Shown: positions 43,450 to 52,654 of the stretch, one piece after another
How the letters are laid out: the number at the start of each line of letters is the position of its first letter
Numbering within the stretch: position 1 is the first letter of the stretch
Assembly (NCBI GenBank): GCA_000828835.1
Contig: AP014633.1
Location: 496,001 to 560,000, forward strand
Length of the DNA stretch: 64,000 bases
DNA from: Thioploca ingrica
GTDB lineage: Bacteria > Pseudomonadota > Gammaproteobacteria > Beggiatoales > Beggiatoaceae
Reading direction: 5' to 3'
Translations under genes and position numbers: made by a program
Notes under the pieces: generated by a model
Database searches by the model: none
What the model saw: only the letters and a program-made list of their open reading frames with translations
Told to the model about the DNA's origin: nothing

Positions 43450-44154
43450 ATGGCCAGTTTACTAGAACTCGCTTTTCCAGAAATTGAATACCCAGAATCG
43501 GACGGACAACCCATCGGCGAGACGGATTTTCATATCACCGCGACTTTGCTATTACTTCAAACGCTGCGAGATTATTTTGCCAATGACCCACAGATCTATG
43601 TGGCGAGCGATTTGATGTTCTACTATGAGCAAGGGAATCCACGGGCGGTTAAAGCCCCAGATATCTTCGTGGTCAAAGGCGTGGGGAAACACAAGCGCCG
43701 CGTTTATAAGTTGTGGAAAGAGCAAGCCGTACCCTGTACTCTTTTTGAAATCACTTCCAAGCAAACCGCTCAAGCGGATTTAACGACTAAATACGAATTG
43801 TATGAACGGCTGGGTGTGAAGGAATACTTTTTATTTGACCCGTTAGAGGAGTATTTAAAGCCTCGCTTACAAGGTTTTACTTTGGTTCAAGGACGTTATC
43901 AGGCTTTACCTTTAGCGGTTGAAGGTGAGTTAGTGAGTCGAGAGTTAGGCTTGATTTTGCGACCGCAAGGGGATTTGTTGCGACTGGTAGATTGTTATAC
44001 TGGGCAGATGTTAGCGACTTCTAAAGAATATGCTCGACGGGTAGAAATAGCTGAGCAAAAAGCCCAGTTTGAGGAAAACCGAGCTAATTTAGCTGAAATT
44101 AAGATCATTGAATTACAACAAGAATTAGATAAGTTACGAGGTAAAAAAGGTTAG
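43450..44154 (+). CDS. Uma2-family (DUF820) nuclease-like protein, tandem copy 2
   Basis: A 234-residue paralog of the gene before it. The first 29 residues from MASLLELAF are identical and divergence begins at HFTTII versus HITATL; motifs (APDIFVVKG, TLFEITSKQT, KEYFLFDP) are intact. The coiled-coil tail is slightly longer (EQKAQFEENRANLAEIK). It shares the same GAGGTGAG ribosome site before ATG 43450. The pair arose by a recent tandem duplication of gene plus upstream region, perhaps followed by gene conversion of the 5' end. Confidence 0.85.
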   Translation: MASLLELAFPEIEYPESDGQPIGETDFHITATLLLLQTLRDYFANDPQIYVASDLMFYYEQGNPRAVKAPDIFVVKGVGKHKRRVYKLWKEQAVPCTLFEITSKQTAQADLTTKYELYERLGVKEYFLFDPLEEYLKPRLQGFTLVQGRYQALPLAVEGELVSRELGLILRPQGDLLRLVDCYTGQMLATSKEYARRVEIAEQKAQFEENRANLAEIKIIELQQELDKLRGKKG

Positions 44155-44412
44155 GCGATTGTGGTTGGGCTTTCTAGCGTCGGCCCAAACCATACACACC
44201 ATTTTAGTAGTCAACTACAAAATAAAGGACTGTTGCAAAACTATAAGAACACCATCTCCCATTCCCGTCAAATATTTTTTGGTAACCCATTTTATGATAC
44301 AACCAACTGCAACCGCTTGCATTTGTGGCGAGAAGGGAAAATAGAGGAATTTTAGTTTAACTAAAGAGGATGGATTTCACTTCAGCAAAATCCATCTGCT
44401 GTGAATGATTGA

Positions 44413-46530
44413 CTAACTGAGTGTGGTTATGGGTAAATGACGGATCCGTTTTTGAGTGGCGGCAAAAAGCGCATTGGTTACCGCTGGTGCAATCGGTGGT
44501 GTTCCTGGTTCACCAATACCGCCTATTTTACCGCCTGATGCCACAATATGAACTTCAATCTGAGGCATCTCTGCCATCGTTAAGAGCGGATAGTCAGGAA
44601 AATTATTTTGTTCGACACGACCAGCTTTAATTGTAATGGCTTGTTTTAAAGCGCTTAATCCATAAACAATACTGCCTTGCATTTGCGCCTCAATCGTCGC
44701 TGGATTAACGGCTATACCACAATCAACGACGCAAACGACGCGATAGACTTTAAATCCGCCCGTCTTATCTACCGAGATTTCAGCTACTTGACCGACAATA
44801 CTGCCAAAAGATTGGTGAATAGCCATACCGCGAAATCGATCCGAAGCGATGGGTTTTTGCCAAGCTGATTTTTCAGCCAAGGTGTCCAGTACTTTAATAA
44901 ATTCAGGCTTATGGCTTAAGAGAGTACGACGTAATTGATAAGGATCTTTATCGGTCGCGTGCGCAATTTCATCGATTAAACTTTCGATAAAAAACGCGTT
45001 ATGTGAATGTCCCACGGAGCGCCAGAATCCCACCGGAATATGCGTATTTTTCATGACATAATCGGTATGTTGATGCGGAATGTCATAACTGAGGTCGGCA
45101 ATGCCTTCCACCGCCGTTTGATCGATACCGTTCTTAATTTGTTTGGGATTAATGCGCTGAAAAATAGAAGGGCCTACAATTCGACTCGTTAAAGCGAGCG
45201 GTATCCCTTTTTCATCTAAACCCACGGTAAATTTGGCTAGCATCGCTGGACGATAAACATCTTGCTGCATATCTTCTTCTCGCGACCAAATCACTTTGAC
45301 CGGTTGACCGATTTGCTTAGAGATTAAAGCGGCTTGAATGACAAAATCCACTTCAACACGTCGTCCAAATCCACCGCCTAAATAAGTGGTATGAAGCGCA
45401 ATTTGGTCTTCTGGTAATCCGGTGATTTTAGCAACAGCGGCTCGGCTCCATTCTTGTGCTTGAGTGGGTACCCAAATTTCAGCCGAATCTTTTTTGATGT
45501 CAGCCGTACAATTCATCGGCTCCATCGTCGCATGAGCCAGGAAAGGGACACTATATTCCACGGTCAACGTTTTGTGAGCGGTTTTCAGATTCGCCGCCAC
45601 ATCACCACTTTGATAAGCAACTGCGCCAGTTTCGGTTAAGCCTTTTTGAAATAATTGAGTAATCGTGGTACTGTCTTGTGAGTCCTGTTCGGTGAATTTA
45701 AATTGGACTTTCAGTTTTTCTAAACCGCTTTTCGCCTCCCAATAATTATCAGCAACTACCGCAATTCCGTTTGGCAGTTCAACGATTTTTAGTGTTTTCG
45801 CCGCCTCAGTATCGTAACTCTTTACACTACCACCAAACACCGGCGCTTGTTGTACTGCCGCAATTTTCATATTGGTTAAGCGCACATCAATACCAAATAT
45901 CGCGCTACCATCTACTTTCGCGGGGGTATCCAAACGTCGCATCGGTTTACCAATCAATTTAAATTGCTCAACCGATTTCAATGGCGGATTTTGCGGCGGT
46001 GAGAGTTTAGCAGCGGCTTCAGCCAATTGCCCATAAGTGAGAACGCGATGACTTTGCGGATGTGTCACTTTGCCTTGTTGGGCTTGACACGTTTCCGGCT
46101 TAACTTGCCAACGTTCAGCGGCCGCTTGAATTAGCATTATTCGAGCCGTCGCTCCCGCAATTCGTAATGACTCCCAACGACTCCGAATGCTGCTACTCCC
46201 GCCGGTAAGTTGTGCTCCTAACAGGGGATGTTTATAAGGCTCACTAATCGGTGCCATGACTATCCGAATTTTATCCCAATCTGCTTCTAATTCTTCTGCG
46301 ACTAACATGGGTAAGGCGGTATAAATACCTTGTCCCATTTCGGAGTGCGCTATCAATACGGTAACACTCTCATCCGTATCAATGCGTAACCAGGCATTCA
46401 TCTCCGTTGCCCGCTTCGGTTCGGCAGCCTCAACCCCACGCGGCGTGGTTGGCCAATAAAAACCAATGACTAAACCACCGACGATAGCAGTGGATGACGT
46501 TAAAAATTCTCTACGGGTTAGGGTGTTCAA
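44413..46530 (-). CDS. Molybdopterin-binding large subunit, xanthine dehydrogenase/isoquinoline oxidoreductase family
   Basis: A 705-residue periplasmic molybdenum hydroxylase subunit. The N-terminus TRREFLTSS is a twin-arginine export signal (about residues 5-35). Family blocks include AHSEMGQGIYTALPMLVAEE, GGSSSIRSRW, YLGGGFGRRVEVDF and GFWRSVGHSHNAFFIES, and it ends with an IGEPGTPPIAPAVTNALFA cofactor loop. It closely fits the IorB-type aldehyde/heterocycle hydroxylases that use a Mo-MCD cofactor. The 2Fe-2S partner, XdhC and the cofactor cytidylyltransferase are encoded just upstream in the same operon. The substrate is unknown. Confidence 0.9.
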   Translation of the reverse strand: MNTLTRREFLTSSTAIVGGLVIGFYWPTTPRGVEAAEPKRATEMNAWLRIDTDESVTVLIAHSEMGQGIYTALPMLVAEELEADWDKIRIVMAPISEPYKHPLLGAQLTGGSSSIRSRWESLRIAGATARIMLIQAAAERWQVKPETCQAQQGKVTHPQSHRVLTYGQLAEAAAKLSPPQNPPLKSVEQFKLIGKPMRRLDTPAKVDGSAIFGIDVRLTNMKIAAVQQAPVFGGSVKSYDTEAAKTLKIVELPNGIAVVADNYWEAKSGLEKLKVQFKFTEQDSQDSTTITQLFQKGLTETGAVAYQSGDVAANLKTAHKTLTVEYSVPFLAHATMEPMNCTADIKKDSAEIWVPTQAQEWSRAAVAKITGLPEDQIALHTTYLGGGFGRRVEVDFVIQAALISKQIGQPVKVIWSREEDMQQDVYRPAMLAKFTVGLDEKGIPLALTSRIVGPSIFQRINPKQIKNGIDQTAVEGIADLSYDIPHQHTDYVMKNTHIPVGFWRSVGHSHNAFFIESLIDEIAHATDKDPYQLRRTLLSHKPEFIKVLDTLAEKSAWQKPIASDRFRGMAIHQSFGSIVGQVAEISVDKTGGFKVYRVVCVVDCGIAVNPATIEAQMQGSIVYGLSALKQAITIKAGRVEQNNFPDYPLLTMAEMPQIEVHIVASGGKIGGIGEPGTPPIAPAVTNALFAATQKRIRHLPITTLS

Positions 46531-46559
46531 GGTAAATTCCTCCTACTAATTAAATTCAA

Positions 46560-47129
46560 TCAAATTGGGATTAAATCGAGTTTACTATCAATATCTTGAT
46601 GAATACCCGCGTCGTCACAAGGAAATAAGGTGATTTGCTCAGCATAGCGTTGTAATAAAGAACGGGCTCCCGGTTCACCTTGCAATTGACTTAATTCGGG
46701 GTACCAACGGTAATTAAAACCCACTGGATGACCTCGTTTGCCGCGATATTGGGGCGCAACTATCATTTTTTCTTGCCGCAGCAAAGTGACGAGTTGTTGC
46801 AAGGTAGTCATCTGAATAAAAGGCATATCCGCTAGCGCAATGACCCAAGCTTGAGCGGAAGAACTGGCAGTGACGCCGCAGGCAATACTGGCGCCCATCC
46901 CTTGAATCGCCTGTGGACACTCAATCACGGTAATGTGTTCCTGAAGTAACCACGTGCTTAACTGAGTTGACTGCGGTGATACCACGGCTAAAATTTTATC
47001 CGTAGCCAATTGTAATTGACGGGCTGCCATGATACCGATGGGTATGCCATTCGGTAACGGCTGACATAATTTATCACTCCCGAAGCGACGACTCTGTCCG
47101 GCTGCTAATAAAATTCCGATGATGCACAT
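46560..47129 (-). CDS. mocA: Molybdenum cofactor cytidylyltransferase-like protein
   Basis: A 189-residue NTP-transferase. It opens with [19 protein letters not shown], the nucleotide-binding signature, and has VIALADMPF near residue 97 with the catalytic aspartate and RGKRGHPVGF near 130. In this operon it most likely makes the molybdopterin cytosine dinucleotide needed by the neighbouring hydroxylase. It overlaps the xdhC-like gene by 56 bases and ends 29 bases before the large subunit. MobA-type guanylyltransfer is less likely in this setting. Confidence 0.82.
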   Translation of the reverse strand: MCIIGILLAAGQSRRFGSDKLCQPLPNGIPIGIMAARQLQLATDKILAVVSPQSTQLSTWLLQEHITVIECPQAIQGMGASIACGVTASSSAQAWVIALADMPFIQMTTLQQLVTLLRQEKMIVAPQYRGKRGHPVGFNYRWYPELSQLQGEPGARSLLQRYAEQITLFPCDDAGIHQDIDSKLDLIPI

Positions 47130-48060
47130 GATTTCGTACTGCAGTTAGCTCTGCCAAAATGGCAATCGCAATCTCGGGAGGAGAACGGCTACCAATGGGA
47201 AAACCAATCGGCGCATGCAATCGTTGTAAAGTCGTTTCAGTAATCCCCAATTCGAGCAAGCGTTGGCGGCGGCCATCGTTAGTGGCTTTGGAACCGAGCG
47301 CACCGACATAAAAAGCCGGCGACGGCAAAGCTTCCCACAAAGCTAAATCGTCTAAGTTGGGGTTATGAGTTAAGGTGATTACCGCGCTGCGTTCATCTTG
47401 AACCAACGCTTTGACGGCATCATCTGGCATCCGATGATCCAATTGAGTATCTTTCACGGCCCAATGAATGGCGTATTCCTGACGCGGATCACAGATGATC
47501 ACTTGATAATTTAAAGCCTGGGCAAATTCAGCGACATAACGTGCAATCTGCCCGGCACCGATAATGAGTAATCGCCAAATGGGGCCATATCGACAACGAA
47601 ATTGGTGGCCATCATAAAAAAAGTCTGTGGTTGCAGTTGCTCCCTCTGCCCAATCGACTTGACCACTGTTTAAATCGACTTGGCGTTGAATTAATTGACG
47701 ATGTTCTAACGCTGCTACTGCCGGTTGAATTTGTTCAAGTTGAGTTAAGGGTTCGATTAAGAGTTCAATCTGTCCACCACAAGATAAGCCAATTTGTTGA
47801 TTTTGTGCCGAAGTTATCCCATATTTGATCACAGTAGGATGTGTAAAAGCGTTGGCTTGTACTTGTTTCGCTAAATCTTCCTCCACACAGCCACTCGAAA
47901 CAAAACCTACCATTGAACCATCTCCCCGCACGGCTAATATCGCCCCGACTGTTCGAGGAGTTGCACCCCAGGTTTTAACCACCGTCACTAAAACCGCTGA
48001 CTGTCCTTGTTTTAACCATTCGAGTGCTTGTGCAAAAACTTCCAGATCCGAACTATACAT
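47074..48060 (-). CDS. XdhC/CoxI-family molybdenum cofactor maturation protein
   Basis: A 328-residue protein. It has the N-terminal XdhC_CoxI part ([18 protein letters not shown], then [12 protein letters not shown]), and the C-terminal Rossmann-like part ([17 protein letters not shown] and [19 protein letters not shown]). Such proteins bind the Mo cofactor, assist its sulfuration and deliver it to the hydroxylase. The start ATG overlaps the stop of the 2Fe-2S subunit gene by eight bases. The C-terminal 19 codons overlap mocA. Confidence 0.9.
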   Translation of the reverse strand: MYSSDLEVFAQALEWLKQGQSAVLVTVVKTWGATPRTVGAILAVRGDGSMVGFVSSGCVEEDLAKQVQANAFTHPTVIKYGITSAQNQQIGLSCGGQIELLIEPLTQLEQIQPAVAALEHRQLIQRQVDLNSGQVDWAEGATATTDFFYDGHQFRCRYGPIWRLLIIGAGQIARYVAEFAQALNYQVIICDPRQEYAIHWAVKDTQLDHRMPDDAVKALVQDERSAVITLTHNPNLDDLALWEALPSPAFYVGALGSKATNDGRRQRLLELGITETTLQRLHAPIGFPIGSRSPPEIAIAILAELTAVRNHVHHRNFISSRTESSLRE

Positions 48061-48496
48061 TAGCGGCTCGTTGAATAGCTTGACGAATTTTTAAATAAGT
48101 TCCACAACGACAAAGATTCGTCATGGTTTGATTGATATCCGCTTCACTCGGTCGAGGATTTTTAGCCAACAAGGCAGCGGCAGTCATGATCATCCCTGAT
48201 TGACAGTACCCACATTGAGGAACATCTTCTTCTATCCAAGCTTGCTGTAAAGGATGCGGTTTGTCTACAGCCAATCCTTCAATCGTCGTAATTTTTTTAC
48301 CGATCACCGTAGCAACGGGTATGCTACAAGCGCGCATCGCTTCACCATCTACATGTACAGTACAGGCACCACATTGCGCCATACCACAACCAAATTTAGT
48401 TCCCGTTAATCCCAGCGTATCTCGTAATACCCATAATAAAGGCGTATCAGCAGCGACCGTCACTTCATATTCTTGATTATTGACCATTAATTTCAT
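48053..48496 (-). CDS. 2Fe-2S small subunit of a molybdenum hydroxylase
   Basis: A 147-residue electron-transfer subunit with two 2Fe-2S sites: a plant-ferredoxin-like cluster ([15 protein letters not shown], then RACSIP) and a helical one ([11 protein letters not shown] and [11 protein letters not shown]). This fits IorA/CoxS-type subunits, which pass electrons from the molybdenum centre. The ATG at 48496 is chosen over 48520 because AGGAGG lies eight bases upstream. It is the first gene of the operon and precedes xdhC. Confidence 0.92.
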   Translation of the reverse strand: MKLMVNNQEYEVTVAADTPLLWVLRDTLGLTGTKFGCGMAQCGACTVHVDGEAMRACSIPVATVIGKKITTIEGLAVDKPHPLQQAWIEEDVPQCGYCQSGMIMTAAALLAKNPRPSEADINQTMTNLCRCGTYLKIRQAIQRAANV

Positions 48497-48718
48497 TATA
48501 AAATCCTCCTGCCAAATCAATCGATTCCGAAAAGCATAGATAATCCTACCGACTTTGTTGTTAACTCCCCGTTGTTTTAACTAATAGATGATTAAAATGA
48601 ATTATTGGTAAAGCCAATAATAGCAAACAGATTATGGTTCATAATAAGACAAACCCAAATGAGGTGCAACTTAGAATCCTGATTATGGTCAAATCAGTTA
48701 TTTTTTTTCTAACTACTG

Positions 48719-49357
48719 TTAGCTTATTCCTTGGCATAAAGGGACAAAACTAACTTCATCCAAAGTGTATTGTTCATAATGGTTGCGACGGGTACGAATA
48801 ATTTTTAGTAATACTTGATAACTATTTTGCGCTCCGACTGGAATAATGAGATATCCACCGACGGCAAGTTGCTCTAACAAAGCCTCCGGAACGCTTGCCG
48901 GGGCTGCGGTGACTATGATACCTTGATACGGTGCGTTTTCTGCCCATCCCCAATGACCATCACTGTAATGAAAGTGAATATTGTCTAACCCTAAAGAAGT
49001 TAGGCGATCATGCGCTTTTGTTAATAAATTTTTAATTCTTTCAACACTATAAACTTGGGGAACGAGTTGTGCTAATATCGCGGTTTGGTAACCACAACCG
49101 GTGCCTATTTCCAGTACCTTGTCCAAGTTGCCTTGCTCTAATAAGGCTTCGGTCATCCGCGCCACAATATAAGGTTGAGAAATCGTTTGACCATACCCAA
49201 TCGGTAAAGCGTGATTGGTATAAGCATGACTTGATAGTGCTTCATCAATGAACAAATGGCGTGGAGTAGTACGTAACACTTCCAAAACCATTGCGTTATT
49301 AATACCTTGATGTTGTAACTGTTGAATTAACCGTTCAGACGAATGTTTTGAAGCCAT
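48719..49357 (-). CDS. pcm: Protein-L-isoaspartate O-methyltransferase
   Basis: A 212-residue repair enzyme that methylates isoaspartyl residues in damaged proteins with SAM. It has [37 protein letters not shown], motif [20 protein letters not shown], then SVERI. RILVTAAP-like blocks ([18 protein letters not shown]) and GGYLIIPVG complete the family pattern. Length is normal. The usual gammaproteobacterial neighbours surE and nlpD/rpoS are not beside it in this window. Confidence 0.95.
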   Translation of the reverse strand: MASKHSSERLIQQLQHQGINNAMVLEVLRTTPRHLFIDEALSSHAYTNHALPIGYGQTISQPYIVARMTEALLEQGNLDKVLEIGTGCGYQTAILAQLVPQVYSVERIKNLLTKAHDRLTSLGLDNIHFHYSDGHWGWAENAPYQGIIVTAAPASVPEALLEQLAVGGYLIIPVGAQNSYQVLLKIIRTRRNHYEQYTLDEVSFVPLCQGIS

Positions 49358-49617
49358 ATAAAGCCACGATGACCATGAAAAGTTGGGATAAGTTATTTAT
49401 TTTAACAAAATGCGCTGGAATCGCTAAGCAAAATGATTATACAAAATTAAATCAGGATTGTTTTTTTATTTATGAAGCATTATTTTGATTGAGTCAAGCC
49501 CCTTTTTTAGCAGCAAGCCAGGAATTTTATAGGCTAATTGATTAAAATTAAAATAAAACTGGATTAATAATTCGATACCATTCAGATAAAAATAAACAGC
49601 AAATATATTTTATTATC

Positions 49618-50124
49618 ATGGCATTACTTGAAATATTACACTTTCCGGATCCCCGCCTGCGTATTCAAGCCAAACCGGTTAAGCAAGTGGATGAGAATAT
49701 TAGTAAAATTGTTGATGATATGTTTGAAACGATGTATGAAGCACCCGGGATTGGTTTAGCGGCTACTCAAGTGAATATTCACCTACGAATTATTGTGATT
49801 GATCTCTCCGCCGAAAAAAATCAACCATTATGCCTTATCAATCCACTTATCCTTAACAGTGAGGGAGTCACTTGTACCGAAGAGGGTTGCTTATCCGTAC
49901 CGGGTATCTTTGAATCCGTCGAGCGGGCTGACCAAATTACCGTACAAGCTTTAAATCAACAAGGAGAATCCTACACGTTGACAACCGAGAATTTACTGTC
50001 CGTTTGTATTCAACATGAAATGGATCATTTACAAGGTAAGTTATTTGTAGACTATCTTTCCTTGATAAAACGGGAACGGATTCGGAAAAAATTACTTAAA
50101 CAAAAGCGGCAAGTTGCCGTATAA
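49618..50124 (+). CDS. def: Peptide deformylase
   Basis: A 168-residue metalloenzyme that removes the formyl group from nascent proteins. Motif 1 (GIGLAATQV), motif 2 (EEGCLSVPG) with the metal cysteine, and motif 3 ([17 protein letters not shown]) with the HExxH-like HEMDH are all intact. It lies 15 bases before fmt, the classic arrangement in proteobacteria. The frame starts at ATG 49618. Confidence 0.96.
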   Translation: MALLEILHFPDPRLRIQAKPVKQVDENISKIVDDMFETMYEAPGIGLAATQVNIHLRIIVIDLSAEKNQPLCLINPLILNSEGVTCTEEGCLSVPGIFESVERADQITVQALNQQGESYTLTTENLLSVCIQHEMDHLQGKLFVDYLSLIKRERIRKKLLKQKRQVAV

Positions 50125-50139
50125 CGGTATAATTTAGCC

Positions 50140-51063
50140 ATGATTCCTAAACGAATTATTTTTGCCGGCACACCCCAATTTGCCGTTCCAAGTCTATTGG
50201 CACTATTACGTTCTCAACATCAAATCAGTGCCGTTTACACGCAACCCGATCGTAAAGCGGGCAGAGGTCTGCAATTACAAGCCAGCCCAGTTAAATTAAT
50301 TGCCTTAGAACAGGGGATTCCGGTTTACCAGCCCACTACGCTCAAATCTGCCGAAACGCAAGCTCAATTGCAGGCATTACAACCCGATTTAATGATTGTG
50401 GTGGCTTATGGATTGTTATTACCCAAACCAGTCCTCGAAACCCCGCGGTGGGGTTGTATTAATGTCCATGCTTCCTTGCTACCCCGTTGGCGTGGGGCAG
50501 CTCCTATTCAACGCGCTTTGCTAGCCGGAGATAAGGTCACGGGCATTACTCTAATGCAAATGGATATCGGTCTTGATACCGGGGCGATGATAGTGCAACG
50601 AACCTGTGAAATTCAACCCGATGATACCGGACAAACTTTACATGATAAATTGGCCAACTTAGGTGCACAACTGTTAGCTGAAACCCTCGATGAAATTGAA
50701 AGTTTACCCGTCACCTCGCAAGATGACCGTCAAGCAACCTACGCTAAAAAATTAGACAAAGCCGAAGCACAATTAGATTGGCAAAAACCGGCGGTGGTGT
50801 TAGAACGCCAAGTACGTGCTTTTAATCCTTGGCCCATCGCTCAAGCTCCGCTTTTAAATCAAACCTTGCGTATTTGGGAAGCACAGGCATTACCTGTCTT
50901 ACCAACGACCCAACCCGTGGGCAGTATTTTAGCTTGCCAACGACAGGGGATTGATATCGTCACAGCAGAGGGTATTTTACGCTTATTAAAGATTCAAAAA
51001 GCGGGCGGAAAGCCCATTTCAGTGAATGATTTTTTAAATGGCCATCCTGAGTATATCCGTTAA
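50140..51063 (+). CDS. fmt: Methionyl-tRNA formyltransferase
   Basis: A 307-residue enzyme that formylates initiator Met-tRNA. It has IIFAGTPQFAVPSLLALL, the catalytic block NVHASLLPRWRGAAPIQRAL (Asn, His) and GITLMQMDIGLDTGAM, and a C-terminal OB-like domain. It follows def by 15 bases. The usual third gene rsmB is not downstream; a Uma2 gene lies there instead. Confidence 0.96.
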   Translation: MIPKRIIFAGTPQFAVPSLLALLRSQHQISAVYTQPDRKAGRGLQLQASPVKLIALEQGIPVYQPTTLKSAETQAQLQALQPDLMIVVAYGLLLPKPVLETPRWGCINVHASLLPRWRGAAPIQRALLAGDKVTGITLMQMDIGLDTGAMIVQRTCEIQPDDTGQTLHDKLANLGAQLLAETLDEIESLPVTSQDDRQATYAKKLDKAEAQLDWQKPAVVLERQVRAFNPWPIAQAPLLNQTLRIWEAQALPVLPTTQPVGSILACQRQGIDIVTAEGILRLLKIQKAGGKPISVNDFLNGHPEYIR

Positions 51064-51205
51064 AGAAAGTCATACTCACTTGCGTTCAAGAATAAATGTT
51101 GGTCAGCAATCCTGGCTAGCAATATTTTAAAATCAGCAGCTATTTTATGGTAATATCTTGTAAAATAAGCAGATAAACATCGTGATAACGATAGGGAGAC
51201 TGTCT

Positions 51206-51703
51206 ATGAGTCAGGTAGCATTTGATGAAGTAGAAGAAGAGGATATAGATGTGGGTTCATTCAATCATGCTGTTGTACAGGCAAATTTAACCCATTTGTT
51301 AATGAATCTTGGTAAATATAGGGTATGCACTGAGTTAAGTTTAGAGGTTGGTCATGTCGATTTAAGTCAGTTTGATATTGATAACAAAAGTGAAGTCAAG
51401 CCCGATGTGTGCATCTACCTAAAACGGGGTTTAAGTATGCCCAATGACATTATTAAAATGTCTGAAATGCCCTTATTGGCTATTGAAGTCTTATCACCCA
51501 AGCAAGGCACTTACACTATTATTGAAAAGTTTAAATTGTATTTCGATTTAGGAATTAAATCATGTTGGCTAGTCAATTTCGCTATTGATGTTATAGCGGT
51601 CTATTCCTCAGCCACTCGTTACCAGACCTTCACTAGACGGGATAGTGAAGTCGTTGATGAAACGCTTGATATTCGACTACCCTTCGCTGATATTTTTGCA
51701 TGA
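51206..51703 (+). CDS. Uma2-family (DUF820) nuclease-like protein, short form
   Basis: A 165-residue Uma2 protein without a coiled-coil tail. Motifs: VKPDVCIYLKRG for the first acidic residue, PLLAIEVLSPKQGTYTIIEK with the glutamate and lysine, and KLYFDLGIKSCWLVNF. The start is ATG 51206, served by AGGGAG; an in-frame GTG at 51182 is unlikely. It is divergent from the three other intact Uma2 genes of this window. Function unknown. Confidence 0.82.
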   Translation: MSQVAFDEVEEEDIDVGSFNHAVVQANLTHLLMNLGKYRVCTELSLEVGHVDLSQFDIDNKSEVKPDVCIYLKRGLSMPNDIIKMSEMPLLAIEVLSPKQGTYTIIEKFKLYFDLGIKSCWLVNFAIDVIAVYSSATRYQTFTRRDSEVVDETLDIRLPFADIFA

Positions 51704-51820
51704 ATACACTTCAATTTATTAGGTTTCCTGTTATCAGCCTAACCTACAATTACTTGATGTCATGTATGGTATTACTCAATAAGTATTCCATTGTTTCAAA
51801 CAATTATTGATTCCCAGCCA

Positions 51821-51847
51821 AGTAGGGTAAGCATCGCCTACCCTACT
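51821..51847. repeat. Short perfect-arm palindrome
   Basis: AGTAGGGTA and TACCCTACT flank the loop AGCATCGCC. It forms a nine-base-pair hairpin in the 288-base gap between the Uma2 gene and the restriction operon. No other feature was seen in that gap apart from a CGCGAATCGCG motif near 51864. Confidence 0.65.
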
Positions 51848-51991
51848 ATCTGTTAAATTTTTTCGCGAATCGCGAATAATGGAATGCCTCCATGCGGGCT
51901 GTCCCGGTACCGTGATGGGTCGTGAAAGAGTTTTAAATTTAGCGTGATAAGATTATCTAGCGCATAAGTTTTATCTGGAATGTAGATAATA

Positions 51992-52654
51992 ATGCCCAAA
52001 CTCACTATTGAAATTTTACAACGCGAAGCACAAGCTTTTTCACGAACTGAATCGCATCATCAAGAAAAGAGTCTGTTTGGGATAACTGATGGCAAAGCAG
52101 TTGGCACCTATTTGGAACATAAATTCAAGAATTATTTGAGAGTCAAATATGATTTTGAAGAAGGAAACTCTGCCAGCGGAATAGATTTTCCTGGCTTACC
52201 GGTTGACATGAAAGTGACCAGTATTACCCAACCACAGTCATCATGCCCTTTCAAATCAGCACGGCAAAAAATCTATGGTTTGGGTTACTCGCTATTGGTA
52301 TTTGTTTATGAAAAGGCAGATAATGCCAAATCTAGAACGGCTACCCTGAATATTTTGCATACACTTTTTGTTAACAGTGATAAAACTGCTGATTTTCAGA
52401 TGACCAAAGGTTTGGTGAGCATTTTGGAAAACCAAGGCAACAGAGATGATTTAATTGCCTTTATGTTTGACAAGAACCTGCCAGTAGATGAAATTGAAGC
52501 GAACAAACTGGCTGATGAAATTCTGTCCAATCCGCCAAAGACAGGCTTTCTGACGATTTCAAATGCTCTGCAATGGCGGTTGCAGTATTCAAGAGTGATT
52601 GAGCGTGCCGGTCAGGAAGAAGGTGTTGTTCTGGTTTATCGAGCCAATTTATGA
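51992..52654 (+). CDS. Putative type II restriction endonuclease
   Basis: A 220-residue soluble protein. It carries a PD-(D/E)XK-like core: GTYLEHKFKNYL with a conserved Glu near residue 43, then ASGIDFPGLPVDMKVTS, where two aspartates and a lysine fit the metal site. Its stop overlaps by four bases (ATGA) the start of a DNA methyltransferase, the usual setting of a restriction-modification pair. The recognition sequence cannot be predicted. Its ATG is preceded by an AT-rich stretch without a strong ribosome site. Confidence 0.75.
   Translation: MPKLTIEILQREAQAFSRTESHHQEKSLFGITDGKAVGTYLEHKFKNYLRVKYDFEEGNSASGIDFPGLPVDMKVTSITQPQSSCPFKSARQKIYGLGYSLLVFVYEKADNAKSRTATLNILHTLFVNSDKTADFQMTKGLVSILENQGNRDDLIAFMFDKNLPVDEIEANKLADEILSNPPKTGFLTISNALQWRLQYSRVIERAGQEEGVVLVYRANL

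Noticed and set aside
44159-44355. Two overlapping plus-strand frames of 61 and 64 codons after the second Uma2 gene
   Set aside because: Neither has a ribosome site or recognisable motif, and they compete with each other. The gap 44155-44412 holds nothing I can support.
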